Part shown: in pieces, positions 30,883-38,962 of the stretch
Layout of the letters: every line of letters starts with the position of its first letter
How positions within the stretch are numbered: position 1 is the first letter of the stretch
NCBI GenBank assembly: GCA_937877655.1
Contig: CALFJC010000171.1
Location: 1 to 44,265 of the forward strand
Length of the DNA: 44,265 nt
Reading direction: 5' to 3'
From: an uncultured Selenomonadales bacterium
Lineage (GTDB): Bacteria; Bacillota; Negativicutes; Selenomonadales; Selenomonadaceae
Notes under the pieces: generated by a model
Seen by the model: only the letters and a program-made list of their open reading frames with translations
Database searches by the model: none
What the model was told of the DNA's origin: nothing
Position numbers and translations under genes: made by a program

Positions 30883-32088
30883 ATGGCAAAGCAAAAATTT
30901 GATCGCAGTAAACCCCACGTAAATATTGGTACGATCGGTCATATCGATCACGGCAAAACCACTTTGACTGCCGCTATCACAAAAATTCTCTCGGAAAAAG
31001 GTCTTGCGAAGTATGAATCCTACGATAACATCGACAAGGCACCCGAAGAGCGCGAGCGCGGCATTACGATTAACACTGCGCACGTTGAATATGAAACTGC
31101 GAAGAGACATTATGCTCACGTTGACTGCCCGGGTCACGCCGACTATATCAAAAACATGATCACCGGCGCGGCACAGATGGACGGCGCGATCCTCGTTGTC
31201 GCAGCTTCCGATGGTCCCATGCCTCAAACTCGTGAACATATCCTTCTTGCTCGCCAAGTCGGTGTTCCCGCTATCGTTGTTTTCCTCAACAAAGTTGACC
31301 AAGTCGATGACGAAGAACTTCTTGAACTCGTCGAGATGGAAGTCCGCGAACTCTTGAGCAAGTATGAATTCCCCGGCGATGATATTCCCGTTATCGCGGG
31401 CTCGGCTCTGTTGGCTCTTGAAGGCGACGAAGAACAAAAAGCCAATATCATGAAACTCCTCGACGCTGTCGATGATTATATTCCGACTCCTGCGCGTGAT
31501 ACCGATAAACCGTTCCTTATGCCTGTTGAAGACGTTTTCACAATCACAGGACGCGGCACGGTTGCTACGGGTCGTGTTGAACGCGGCATGTTGAAACTCA
31601 ACGAGCCTGTTGAGATTGTCGGTCTTCGTGACGAACCCCGCAAAACTGTTGCAACGGGTATCGAAATGTTCCGCAAGCTCCTCGACAGCGCGGTTGCAGG
31701 CGACAATGTCGGCGTTCTTCTGCGCGGCGTAGATCGTAAAGAAATTGAACGCGGTCAGGTTATCGCAAAACCCGGCACGATTCATCCCCACACGAAATTC
31801 AAAGCACAAGTTTATGTCCTTACCAAAGATGAAGGCGGACGTCATACTCCGTTCTTCGCAAATTATCGCCCGCAATTCTATTTCCGTACAACCGACGTTA
31901 CGGGCGTCGTCAGCGATCTTAAAGACACCAACGGCAACGCCGCCGAAATGTGCATGCCCGGCGATCATATTGAAATGACGGTCGAGCTTATCACTCCGAT
32001 TGCTATTGAAAAAGGTTTGCTCTTCGCTATTCGTGAAGGCGGTCATACAGTCGGTTCGGGTCGTGTTATCGAAATTCTTGAGGCGTAA
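30883..32088 (+). CDS. tuf: Elongation factor Tu
   Basis: A 401-residue GTPase that brings aminoacyl-tRNA to the ribosome. The P-loop is GHIDHGKTT (residues 19-27), the switch II region is DCPGHADYIKNM, the specificity motif is NKVD, and domains II and III are complete (GRGTVATGRVERG; GGRHTPFFANYRPQFYFRTTDVTG). The start follows AAGGAG with a rather long spacing of 11 bases. fusA, rpsL and rpsG, its common upstream partners, are missing here: tuf is preceded by unrelated membrane-protein genes and followed by rpsJ. Confidence 0.98.
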   Translation: MAKQKFDRSKPHVNIGTIGHIDHGKTTLTAAITKILSEKGLAKYESYDNIDKAPEERERGITINTAHVEYETAKRHYAHVDCPGHADYIKNMITGAAQMDGAILVVAASDGPMPQTREHILLARQVGVPAIVVFLNKVDQVDDEELLELVEMEVRELLSKYEFPGDDIPVIAGSALLALEGDEEQKANIMKLLDAVDDYIPTPARDTDKPFLMPVEDVFTITGRGTVATGRVERGMLKLNEPVEIVGLRDEPRKTVATGIEMFRKLLDSAVAGDNVGVLLRGVDRKEIERGQVIAKPGTIHPHTKFKAQVYVLTKDEGGRHTPFFANYRPQFYFRTTDVTGVVSDLKDTNGNAAEMCMPGDHIEMTVELITPIAIEKGLLFAIREGGHTVGSGRVIEILEA

Positions 32089-32417
32089 AATTTTTTTGAC
32101 ACCAAGTCAATAAATCGGTTAGGCGGTCGGCAGTCAGCCCAAAAACTGATTGTCGGCCGTCATTGCTGATAATTTAGGGACTAGGAACAAGGAACTGGGA
32201 ACTGGTTCCTGCATTCTTAAATACTAGTTCCCAGTTCCTAATCACTAGTTCCTATCAACATGGCAGATTGCTCGGCAGAAAAATTCCGTTCGGTCGAGGG
32301 AACTGCCGCGGAGGCAACGTGACGTTGCATCCAAATGTCGCGCTTCAACGTTGCGATAAATTTCAGCAGGTCACCGCGCCTTTAGGGAGCTTGACTCTCA
32401 AATAAGGAGGAATTGTT
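32089..32417 (+). promoter_or_regulatory. Structured non-coding tuf-rpsJ gap (329 bases)
   Basis: No gene is seen here. It holds a 16-bp hairpin (5' arm 32122-32137, 3' arm 32146-32161, several G-T pairs) without a T run, then a heptad element (32176-32254), then a leader in which GCAACGT (32314-32320) can pair either with ACGTTGC (32322-32328) or with AACGTTGC (32347-32354). A TTGACA at 32096-32101 lacks a good -10 box. The last part may be an autoregulatory leader of the S10 operon, but no known leader class is recognised. Confidence 0.45.
32176..32254. repeat. Heptad repeat hairpin in the tuf-rpsJ gap
   Basis: Units GGGACTA, GGAACAA, GGAACTG, GGAACTG are followed by an inverted arm with ACTAGTTCCCAGTTCCT, so AGGAACTGGGAACT pairs exactly. 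The unit differs from that at 25883, but the period of 7 and the fold are the same. Confidence 0.85.
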
Positions 32418-32729
32418 TTGGCAAAGCAACAAAAACTCAGGATTCGCCTTAAAGCCTACGATCACAAATCGTTGGATCAGAGCGCGGCGAAGATTGTGGA
32501 GACCGCCAAAAAAACGGGCGCGTCTGTTTCGGGACCAATCCCGTTGCCGACGGAAAAAAATATCTACACAATTCTTCGTTCGCCGCACGTCAACAAGGAT
32601 TCGCGTGAACAATTCGAGATGCGCACGCACAAACGCTTGATTGACATTCTCCAGCCGACGCATAAAACGGTTGATGCGCTCATGCGGTTGGATTTGCCCG
32701 CCGGTGTTGACATCGAGATTAAGGTTTAA
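32418..32729 (+). CDS. rpsJ: 30S ribosomal protein S10
   Basis: A 103-residue protein of the 30S head, also the NusE antitermination factor. IRLKAYDH at the start, GPIPLPTEKNIYTILRSPHV in the middle and the DILQPTHKTVDALMRLDLPAGVDIEIK end are diagnostic. It uses a TTG start with AAGGAGG 8 bases upstream. It opens the S10 gene cluster. Confidence 0.98.
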   Translation: MAKQQKLRIRLKAYDHKSLDQSAAKIVETAKKTGASVSGPIPLPTEKNIYTILRSPHVNKDSREQFEMRTHKRLIDILQPTHKTVDALMRLDLPAGVDIEIKV

Positions 32730-32745
32730 TCGGGAGGTGAAAACA

Positions 32746-33399
32746 TTGGCAAAAACAATTTTGGGAATTAAACTCGGCATGACGCAGATTTTCACAGAAG
32801 AAGGACGCGTTATCCCCGTGACGGTCGTCGAGAGCGGCAACAACATTGTTATTCGCAACAAAACTGTCGACACGGACGGCTACTGCGCGGTTCAAATCGG
32901 TTTCGGCGAAGTCAAAGAAAAAAAAGTCAACAAGCCCGACATGGGGCAGTTCAAAAAAGCCGAAGTCAAGCCCGTTAAATTTATTCGCGAAATTCGTTTG
33001 GCGGCGGAGTCCGAATACAAAATCGGCGACGTTCTCGGCGTAGATATTTTTGCGGCGGGAGAATTGGTTGACGTTATCGGCACGTCGAAGGGTAAAGGTT
33101 TCGCGGGCGGCATTAAACGTCACAACTTTGCACGCGGTCCTATGGGGCACGGCTCCAAATCTCATCGCGAACCCGGCTCGACAGGCGCAATGCTCTCCGG
33201 TCCCGGCGGACGCGTCATTAAAGGCAAAAAACTTCCGGGACGCATGGGCGGCGTTCGCACGACAATTCAGCGTTTAACCGTTGTCAGAGTAGATGTCGAC
33301 AGAAATTTGCTTCTCATCAAAGGCGCAATTCCCGGTCCGAAAAAAGGTCTCGTCGTTATTCGCGAGACGGTTAAGCCGACTAAGGTTCACAGAAAATAA
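32746..33399 (+). CDS. rplC: 50S ribosomal protein L3
   Basis: A 217-residue large-subunit protein near the peptidyl transferase centre. The start ILGIKLGMTQIF and the GTSKGKGFAGGIKRHNFARG and GPGGRVIKGKKLPGRMGG segments are diagnostic. The TTG at 32746 follows GGGAGG with 8 bases of spacing; the frame upstream overlaps rpsJ and is not L3. Confidence 0.98.
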   Translation: MAKTILGIKLGMTQIFTEEGRVIPVTVVESGNNIVIRNKTVDTDGYCAVQIGFGEVKEKKVNKPDMGQFKKAEVKPVKFIREIRLAAESEYKIGDVLGVDIFAAGELVDVIGTSKGKGFAGGIKRHNFARGPMGHGSKSHREPGSTGAMLSGPGGRVIKGKKLPGRMGGVRTTIQRLTVVRVDVDRNLLLIKGAIPGPKKGLVVIRETVKPTKVHRK

Positions 33400-33420
33400 T
33401 TGAAAGGAGGAAATGCGATA

Positions 33421-34047
33421 ATGCCAACTGTAGCAGTTTACGATATGACGAATAATAAAGTCGGCGACATCGAACTCAGCGAAGAAATTTTTGGCGTTGA
33501 GATCAATGAGGGTCTTGTTCATCAAGCGGTTGTCATGCAAATGGCTTCGTGGCGTTTGGGAACTCATTCGACTAAAACTCGCGGCGAAGTTCGCGGCGGC
33601 GGCAAAAAGCCTTGGCGGCAAAAAGGTACGGGCAGAGCCCGCGCAGGTTCCCGCAGAAGTCCTCTGTGGCGCGGCGGCGGAACAATTTTCGGACCGCACC
33701 CCCGCGATTATTCTTTCTCCATGCCGAGAAAACAGCGTCGCCTTGCTTTGAAGTGCGTCCTTACCGACAAAGTCAACGAAGGCAATTTGATTGTTCTTGA
33801 CGAATTGAATTTCGACGAACCCAAAACGAAAAAATTTGTCGAGTTCCAAAAAACTTTCGGCGTTGACGGTTGCAAATCGCTTTTCATCACCCGCGAGCTT
33901 ATCGAAAACGTAACGCGCTCTTCAAACAATTTGCAAAACGCGAAGGCAATCGCCGCACTTCAACTCAACGTCTATGACATTCTCAACAGCGAAAAACTCT
34001 TCCTCACGAAAGACGCGGTTGCGAAGATTGAGGAGGTGTACATTTGA
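33421..34047 (+). CDS. rplD: 50S ribosomal protein L4
   Basis: A 208-residue protein of the exit tunnel wall, in many bacteria also the regulator of the S10 operon. It has the arginine/glycine-rich tunnel loop (THSTKTRGEVRGGGKKPWRQ, then GTGRARAGSRRSPLWRGGG). The ATG follows AAAGGAGG. Its stop overlaps the rplW start (TGATG). If it controls its own operon here, the leader at 32255-32417 is the place to look. Confidence 0.97.
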   Translation: MPTVAVYDMTNNKVGDIELSEEIFGVEINEGLVHQAVVMQMASWRLGTHSTKTRGEVRGGGKKPWRQKGTGRARAGSRRSPLWRGGGTIFGPHPRDYSFSMPRKQRRLALKCVLTDKVNEGNLIVLDELNFDEPKTKKFVEFQKTFGVDGCKSLFITRELIENVTRSSNNLQNAKAIAALQLNVYDILNSEKLFLTKDAVAKIEEVYI

Positions 34048-34328
34048 TGGATGCCAGAGACATTTTGATTCGCCCGCTCATAACCGAGCACTCAACGGAT
34101 CTCATGCAGGAAAATAAATTCGTGTTCGTTGTCGACAAGCGCGCCAATAAAATTCAAATCGCGCAGGCAGTCAAAGAAATTTTCAAAGTGACTGTCGAGG
34201 ATGTCAACACGATTAACGTTAAGGGCAAAACCAAACGTCGTGGTCGCACGGTCGGCAAGACGAACAGTTACAAAAAAGCTATCGTCAAGCTCAAGGCGGG
34301 CGATACAATCGAATTCTTCAGTGCATAA
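34047..34328 (+). CDS. rplW: 50S ribosomal protein L23
   Basis: A 93-residue protein at the tunnel exit, the docking site for trigger factor and SRP. ARDILIRPLITEHS and the loop VNTINVKGKTKRRGRTVGK are typical. The ATG overlaps the rplD stop with AGGAGGTG 8 bases upstream. A heptad element begins at its own stop codon. Confidence 0.97.
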   Translation: MDARDILIRPLITEHSTDLMQENKFVFVVDKRANKIQIAQAVKEIFKVTVEDVNTINVKGKTKRRGRTVGKTNSYKKAIVKLKAGDTIEFFSA

Positions 34329-34413
34329 TTAGGTTTTAGGTTTTAGGTTTTAGGTTTTAGGTTATAGCTTATAGGAAAAAAACTATCAGCTATCAGCTAT
34401 CAGCTATAAGCTA
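34327..34413. repeat. Heptad repeat element between rplW and rplB
   Basis: AATTAGG then four TTTTAGG units, TTATAGC and TTATAGG, an A-rich loop, then three units of CTATCAG and CTATAAG on the other arm. AGCTTATAG can pair with CTATAAGCT. The first unit shares two bases with the rplW stop codon. The rplB ribosome binding site follows immediately. Confidence 0.85.
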
Positions 34414-34433
34414 GAAAAGGAGGTAAAACGTAA

Positions 34434-35258
34434 GTGGGCATTAAATCTTTCAAGCCGTATACTCCCGGTCGCCGTCACATGACGGTTTCGACCTTCGAGG
34501 AAATTACGACAAGCAAGCCCGAAAAATCTTTGCTTGCTCCGCTGAAAAAACACGGCGGCAGAAATCAGCAGGGAAAATTGACGGTTCGTCATCAAGGCGG
34601 CGGACATAAACGTCGCTACAGAATTATTGACTTCAAACGCAACAAAGACGGCATCCCCGCAAAAGTTGCCACGATTGAATATGATCCCAATCGCAGTGCC
34701 CGAATTGCTCTGCTCCATTACGTTGACGGCGAGAAGCGTTACATTATCGCGCCGAACGGTTTAAAAGTCGGAGACAAAGTCGAGTCGGGAGCCGAAGCCG
34801 ATATTAAAACGGGCAACGCCCTTCCGCTGAAAAATATTCCCGTCGGCACGCTGATTCATAACATTGAAATGAAAATCGGCAAAGGCGGACAACTCGTTCG
34901 CAGTGCGGGCGCGGCGGCTCAACTTATGGCTAAGGAAGGAACTTACGCCACAATCAGAATGCCGTCAGGCGAAGTCAGAAAAATTCACATCAACTGCCGT
35001 GCAACAATCGGGCAGGTTGGCAACCTTGATCATGAAAATATTACAATCGGCAAAGCCGGACGTTCTCGCTGGCTCGGAATTCGTCCCGCAAATCGCGGCG
35101 TAGCCATGAACCCTGTAGATCATCCGCACGGCGGCGGTGAAGGTCGCTCGCCCGTCGGTCGCAAACATCCCGTTACCAAATGGGGCAAATGTGCTATGGG
35201 TGCCAAGACTCGCAAGAAAAAAGCGTCCGATAAACTTATTGTTCGTCGTCGCAAATAA
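34434..35258 (+). CDS. rplB: 50S ribosomal protein L2
   Basis: A 274-residue protein needed for subunit association and peptidyl transfer. GRNQQGKLTVRHQGGGHKR, IEYDPNRSARIALL and the conserved MNPVDHPHGGGEGR loop with its essential histidine are present. The GTG start follows AAAAGGAGGT. It lies 105 bases after rplW because of the heptad element. Confidence 0.98.
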   Translation: MGIKSFKPYTPGRRHMTVSTFEEITTSKPEKSLLAPLKKHGGRNQQGKLTVRHQGGGHKRRYRIIDFKRNKDGIPAKVATIEYDPNRSARIALLHYVDGEKRYIIAPNGLKVGDKVESGAEADIKTGNALPLKNIPVGTLIHNIEMKIGKGGQLVRSAGAAAQLMAKEGTYATIRMPSGEVRKIHINCRATIGQVGNLDHENITIGKAGRSRWLGIRPANRGVAMNPVDHPHGGGEGRSPVGRKHPVTKWGKCAMGAKTRKKKASDKLIVRRRK

Positions 35259-35282
35259 TCTCGGCGAAGGGAGGAAATTATT

Positions 35283-35564
35283 TTGTCAAGGTCTGTTAAA
35301 AAGGGACCGTTCGTGCAGGAAAAACTTTTGGAGAAAATCGAAGCTCTCAACGCCGCCAACGATAAAAAAGTTATCCGCACTTGGTCGCGCAGTTCAACTA
35401 TTCTTCCTGCTTTCGTCGGACATACAATCGCCGTTCATGACGGCAGAAAACATGTTCCGGTTTACGTCACGGAAGATATGGTCGGGCATAAGCTCGGCGA
35501 ATTCGCTCCGACTCGCACTTTCAAAGGTCACGCGGGCGAAGAACGCAAAATGTCTTTAAAGTAG
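35283..35564 (+). CDS. rpsS: 30S ribosomal protein S19
   Basis: A 93-residue protein of the 30S head. SRSVKKGPFVQEKLLEKI at the start and the GHTIAVHDGRKHVPVYVTEDMVGHKLGEF core (shortened here to key parts: IAVHDGRKHVPVYV, MVGHKLGEFAPTR) are diagnostic. TTG start after GGGAGG. A heptad array begins with its TAG stop. Confidence 0.97.
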   Translation: MSRSVKKGPFVQEKLLEKIEALNAANDKKVIRTWSRSSTILPAFVGHTIAVHDGRKHVPVYVTEDMVGHKLGEFAPTRTFKGHAGEERKMSLK

Positions 35565-35595
35565 GAACTAGGAATTAGGAACCAAGAACCAGTGG
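35562..35595 (+). repeat. Heptad repeat array between rpsS and rplV (no inverted arm)
   Basis: TAGGAAC, TAGGAAT, TAGGAAC, CAAGAAC, CAG: about four and a half units of period 7, starting with the rpsS stop codon. Unlike the other six it lacks a reverse arm, so it is either a partial or an early form. Confidence 0.8.
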
Positions 35596-35610
35596 AAAGG
35601 AGGAAATGAT

Positions 35611-35973
35611 GTGGCAGAAGTCAAGGAAGCAAAAGCAATCGCCAAATTTGTAAGAATTGCTCCGCGCAAAGTTCGTATCGTCATGAATTTGATTCGCGGC
35701 AAAGATATTGCGGACGCCTTCGCGATTTTGAAGTTCACGCCCAAACGCGGCGCGACGCTCATTGAAAAAGTTCTCAAGTCCGCCGTCGCCAATGCAGAAA
35801 ATAATTTCGACATGGACGCCGATAAACTTTTCGTCTCAACTTGTTACGTTGATCAAGGACCGACACTCAAGAGGTATCATCCCCGCTCCAGAGGACAAGC
35901 CTTCAGCATTTTGAAACATACCTCGCACATTACGGTTGTCGTCAGCGAAAAGGCGGACGAAAATAAAGAATAA
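35611..35973 (+). CDS. rplV: 50S ribosomal protein L22
   Basis: A 120-residue exit-tunnel protein. AKFVRIAPRKVRIVMNLIRG and the beta-hairpin with KRYHPRSRGQAFSILKHTSHITVVV match the family; the hairpin tip is a macrolide-resistance site. GTG start after AAAGGAGG. Confidence 0.97.
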   Translation: MAEVKEAKAIAKFVRIAPRKVRIVMNLIRGKDIADAFAILKFTPKRGATLIEKVLKSAVANAENNFDMDADKLFVSTCYVDQGPTLKRYHPRSRGQAFSILKHTSHITVVVSEKADENKE

Positions 35974-35991
35974 AAGAAGGAGGGAAATAAT

Positions 35992-36669
35992 TTGGGTCAA
36001 AAGGTACATCCTCACGGAATAAGACTCGGTATCGTCAAGACTTGGGACGCAAAATGGTACGCCGATAAAGATTTTGCAACCAATCTGCATGAAGATATTA
36101 AAATCCGTAAGGCGATTAAAACCGATAAGCAACTGTCGGCGGCGGGCGTCTCGCGGGTCGAAATTGAACGCTCCGAAAAACGCCTTAAACTCACAATTCA
36201 CACCGCTAAGCCCGGTATGGTCATCGGACGCGGCGGCACTGGTATCGAAGAGATTAAAAATAAACTCAAAAAGCTCACCGAAAAAAGAGTCGACATCAAT
36301 ATCATGGAGATTCGTCAGCCCGATATGGATGCTCTCCTCGTCGCGGAAAATATCGCTTCGCAGTTGGAACGCAGAATCGCTTTCCGCCGCGCTATGAAAC
36401 AATCCGTCACAAGAACTATGCGTCTCGGCGCAAAGGGTATCAAAATCGCTTGCAGCGGCAGACTCGGCGGCGCGGAAATTGCTCGCAGTGAATCTTATCG
36501 CGAAGGTTCCATTCCTCTTCATACACTCCGCGCAGACATCGATTACGGTTTCGCCGAAGCAAATACCACTTACGGACGTATCGGCATCAAAGTTTGGATT
36601 TTCAAAGGCGAAATTCTCCCCGAAAAAAAGGACAAAGGCGTCCGTCAAGCCGAAGGGAGTGACGCTTAA
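35992..36669 (+). CDS. rpsC: 30S ribosomal protein S3
   Basis: A 225-residue protein at the mRNA entry channel. GQKVHPHGIRLGI at the start, the KH domain with PGMVIGRGGTGIEEIKNKL, and the GRLGGAEIARSE and YGRIGIKVWIFKGE segments are diagnostic. TTG start after GGAGGG. The stop overlaps the rplP start (TAATG). Confidence 0.97.
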   Translation: MGQKVHPHGIRLGIVKTWDAKWYADKDFATNLHEDIKIRKAIKTDKQLSAAGVSRVEIERSEKRLKLTIHTAKPGMVIGRGGTGIEEIKNKLKKLTEKRVDINIMEIRQPDMDALLVAENIASQLERRIAFRRAMKQSVTRTMRLGAKGIKIACSGRLGGAEIARSESYREGSIPLHTLRADIDYGFAEANTTYGRIGIKVWIFKGEILPEKKDKGVRQAEGSDA

Positions 36670-37202
36670 TGTTGATTCCAAAAAGAACTAAATACCGCAA
36701 GCAATTTCGCGGTCGCATGAAGGGTAAAGCCAATCGCGGCAATACCATTGCTCACGGTCAATATGGTTTAGTCGCGCTGGAACCCGCTTGGATAACCAAT
36801 CGTCAAATCGAGGCAGCTCGTATTGCAATGACTCGTTACATTAGAAGAGGCGGACAGGTTTGGATTAAAATTTTCCCGGATAAGCCCGTGACTGCCAAGC
36901 CCGCTGAAACCCGCATGGGCTCCGGTAAAGGTTCCCCAGAATATTGGGTCGCCGTCGTTAAACCCGGCAGAGTACTCTTCGAAATGGCCGGCGTCCCAAG
37001 AGAAATCGCCGAAGAAGCTATGAGACTCGCAGGGCATAAACTCCCCATCAAAACTAAATTCATCGCCTCCGACCACCAAGGCGACGTTTTCGTCCCCGTC
37101 GTCAACGAATCCCTCGCTGACGCCAAAAAAGCCGCTCATCAAGCTTACGAACAAGAACATAAGGCGGACTCTCAACCCTCCGAAGGCGGTGATAACGCAT
37201 GA
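36669..37202 (+). CDS. rplP: 50S ribosomal protein L16 with C-terminal extension
   Basis: A 177-residue protein near the A and P sites. LIPKRTKYRKQFRGRMKG, RIAMTRYIRRGGQVWIKIFPDKPVT and MGSGKGSPEYWVAVVKPGR are diagnostic. L16 usually ends near residue 140. Here the normal end (LPIKTKF) is followed by about 38 extra residues, acidic and polar at the end (KADSQPSEGGDNA). Codon use becomes rich in C-ending codons in this part and in the genes that follow. Start and stop overlap rpsC and rpmC. Confidence 0.96.
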   Translation: MLIPKRTKYRKQFRGRMKGKANRGNTIAHGQYGLVALEPAWITNRQIEAARIAMTRYIRRGGQVWIKIFPDKPVTAKPAETRMGSGKGSPEYWVAVVKPGRVLFEMAGVPREIAEEAMRLAGHKLPIKTKFIASDHQGDVFVPVVNESLADAKKAAHQAYEQEHKADSQPSEGGDNA

Positions 37203-37396
37203 AAATTAACGATCTCCGCGACCTCTCTCCCGACGAACAAAACGCTAAACTCATTTCTCTTAAAGAAGAACTCTTCAACCTCCGCTTCCAACATGCTACA
37301 GGGCAACTCGAAAATCCCATGCGTATCCGCCAAATTAAACGCTCCATCGCTCAAATCAATACCATCATTCGCGAACGCCAACTCAATATCAGATAA
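37199..37396 (+). CDS. rpmC: 50S ribosomal protein L29
   Basis: A 65-residue two-helix protein at the tunnel exit. The N-terminal INDLRDLSPDE helix and LFNLRFQHATGQLENPMRIR are typical. Its ATG overlaps the rplP stop. Confidence 0.96.
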   Translation: MKINDLRDLSPDEQNAKLISLKEELFNLRFQHATGQLENPMRIRQIKRSIAQINTIIRERQLNIR

Positions 37397-37408
37397 GGAG
37401 GTCTCAGC

Positions 37409-37663
37409 GTGATTCGTAACGAACGCAAAATCCGTATCGGTAACGTCGTTTCCGATAAAATGAATAAAACTATCGTCGTCGCCATCCAAGAACTCGTTCA
37501 ACATAAACTCTATAAAAAAGCCGTTAAACGGACCGTCAAATTCATGGCTCACGACGAAAATAACCAAGCACACATCGGCGATAAGGTTTCTATCATGGAA
37601 ACTCGCCCCCTCTCTAAACAAAAACGCTGGCGCCTCGTCCAGATCGTCGAAAAGGCTAAGTAA
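37409..37663 (+). CDS. rpsQ: 30S ribosomal protein S17
   Basis: An 84-residue OB-fold protein of the 30S body, with GNVVSDKMNKTIVVAIQEL, YKKAVKRT and the RPLSKQKRWRLVQIVEKA end. GTG start after AAGGAGG. Confidence 0.96.
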   Translation: MIRNERKIRIGNVVSDKMNKTIVVAIQELVQHKLYKKAVKRTVKFMAHDENNQAHIGDKVSIMETRPLSKQKRWRLVQIVEKAK

Positions 37664-37675
37664 GGAGGTTTTTCC

Positions 37676-38044
37676 GTGATTCAACAACAATCCCGTCTCA
37701 ACGTCGGCGATAATACCGGTGCCAAAGAAATTATGTGCATCCGCGTCCTCGGCGGCTCCTTCCGCCGCTACGCCAATATCGGCGATATCATCGTCGCCTC
37801 CGTTAAATCTGCCACACCGGGCGGTCAAGTTAAAAAGGGCGACGTCGTTAAAGCCGTCGTCGTCCGCTCAAAAAAGGGGCTCCGCCGTCCCGACGGTTCC
37901 TATATCCGCTTCGATGAAAATGCCGCCGTCATCATAAAAGACGATAAAACCCCTCGCGGCACTCGTATTTTCGGTCCCGTCGCTCGTGAACTCCGCGATA
38001 AAGATTTCATGAAAATCATTTCCCTCGCGCCCGAAGTCCTTTAA
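37676..38044 (+). CDS. rplN: 50S ribosomal protein L14
   Basis: A 122-residue subunit-interface protein. MIQQQSRLNVGDNTGAKEIM, the VVVRSKKGLRRPDGSYIRFD loop and GTRIFGPVARELRDKDFMKI are diagnostic. GTG start after TAAGGAGG, which overlaps the rpsQ stop. Confidence 0.97.
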   Translation: MIQQQSRLNVGDNTGAKEIMCIRVLGGSFRRYANIGDIIVASVKSATPGGQVKKGDVVKAVVVRSKKGLRRPDGSYIRFDENAAVIIKDDKTPRGTRIFGPVARELRDKDFMKIISLAPEVL

Positions 38045-38056
38045 GGTGGTGATATC

Positions 38057-38380
38057 ATGTCTCTCATTAAACTTCATGTCAAAAAGGGCGATAACGTTCA
38101 AATCCTCTCCGGCAAGGATAAGGGTAAACAAGGCAAAATCATTTCCGCTCTCCCCTACGCCGCCAAAGTCATCGTCGAAGGTATCAATAAAGTCAAACGC
38201 CACTCCAAACCATCCCTCAAAGTCCCTCAAGGCGGCATCGTCTCTAAGGAAATGCCAATTCACGCCTGCAAAGTTCAACTCATTTGCCCTGCTTGCAATA
38301 AGCCCACTCGTATTTCTCATAAACAAGTGAACGGCAAAAATGCTCGCGTCTGCAAAAAGTGCGGCGAAGTCATCGAATAA
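38057..38380 (+). CDS. rplX: 50S ribosomal protein L24
   Basis: A 107-residue assembly-initiating protein. A KOW motif (VQILSGKDKGKQGKI) is followed by a C-terminal pair CPAC...CKKC that may bind zinc, as in many Bacillota L24 proteins. ATG after AAGGTGG. Confidence 0.96.
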   Translation: MSLIKLHVKKGDNVQILSGKDKGKQGKIISALPYAAKVIVEGINKVKRHSKPSLKVPQGGIVSKEMPIHACKVQLICPACNKPTRISHKQVNGKNARVCKKCGEVIE

Positions 38381-38404
38381 AAATTTTCTTAAGGAGGTGT
38401 TATC

Positions 38405-38947
38405 TTGAGCAGACTTTTGGACAAATATAAAAGCGAAGTCGTCGGCGCAATGATGGAAAAATTTTCCTACAAAAACATTATGCAAGTTCCCAAGCTTGAA
38501 AAAATCGTTCTCAACATGGCTTGCGGCGACGCCGTCGGTAATGCAAAAGTTCTCGAATCAGCCATGAATGATATGACTGTCATCGCAGGACAAAAACCCG
38601 TTATCACTCGCGCCAGAAAATCTCTCGCGGCTTGGAAACTCCGTAAGGGCATGGCGATAGGTTGCAAAGTTACTCTGCGCGGGCGTCGCATGTATGAATT
38701 CCTTGACAAGTTCATGAATATCGCTCTGCCTCGTGTTCGCGACTTTCGTGGTGTCAGCAGAAAATCTTTCGACGGGCGCGGCAATTACGCTGTCGGCGTC
38801 AAGGAACAACTCATTTTCCCCGAAATCGAATACGACAAGATCGATAAAATTCGCGGTATGGATGTTATCATTACAACGACGGCTAAAACCGACGAAGAAG
38901 CAAGAGAATTCCTCGCGCTTATGGGTATGCCGTTTGCCAACGCTTAA
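38405..38947 (+). CDS. rplE: 50S ribosomal protein L5
   Basis: A 180-residue protein of the central protuberance that binds 5S rRNA. The YKNIMQVPKLEKIVLNMACG start, TGQKP-like AGQKPVITRARKSLA and LPRVRDFRGVSRKSFDGRGN are diagnostic. TTG start after AAGGAGGTG. Confidence 0.97.
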   Translation: MSRLLDKYKSEVVGAMMEKFSYKNIMQVPKLEKIVLNMACGDAVGNAKVLESAMNDMTVIAGQKPVITRARKSLAAWKLRKGMAIGCKVTLRGRRMYEFLDKFMNIALPRVRDFRGVSRKSFDGRGNYAVGVKEQLIFPEIEYDKIDKIRGMDVIITTTAKTDEEAREFLALMGMPFANA

Positions 38948-38962
38948 GGATGTGATTATCAA

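Noticed and set aside
30856..32046. Long open frame on the minus strand opposite tuf (396 codons)
   Set aside because: Mirror of the strongly biased tuf codons; no family resemblance and no ribosome binding site of its own.
32096..32101. TTGACA after tuf as a separate S10 operon promoter
   Set aside because: No acceptable -10 box at 16-18 bases.
34327..34413. TTTTAGG repeats resembling telomere repeats
   Set aside because: Only a few units, inside a ribosomal operon, and part of a wider family of period-7 elements with other units.
35836..37828. Several long minus-strand open frames opposite rpsC, rplP, rpmC, rpsQ and rplN
   Set aside because: Created by codon bias of the ribosomal genes; Asp/Phe-rich translations without homology.
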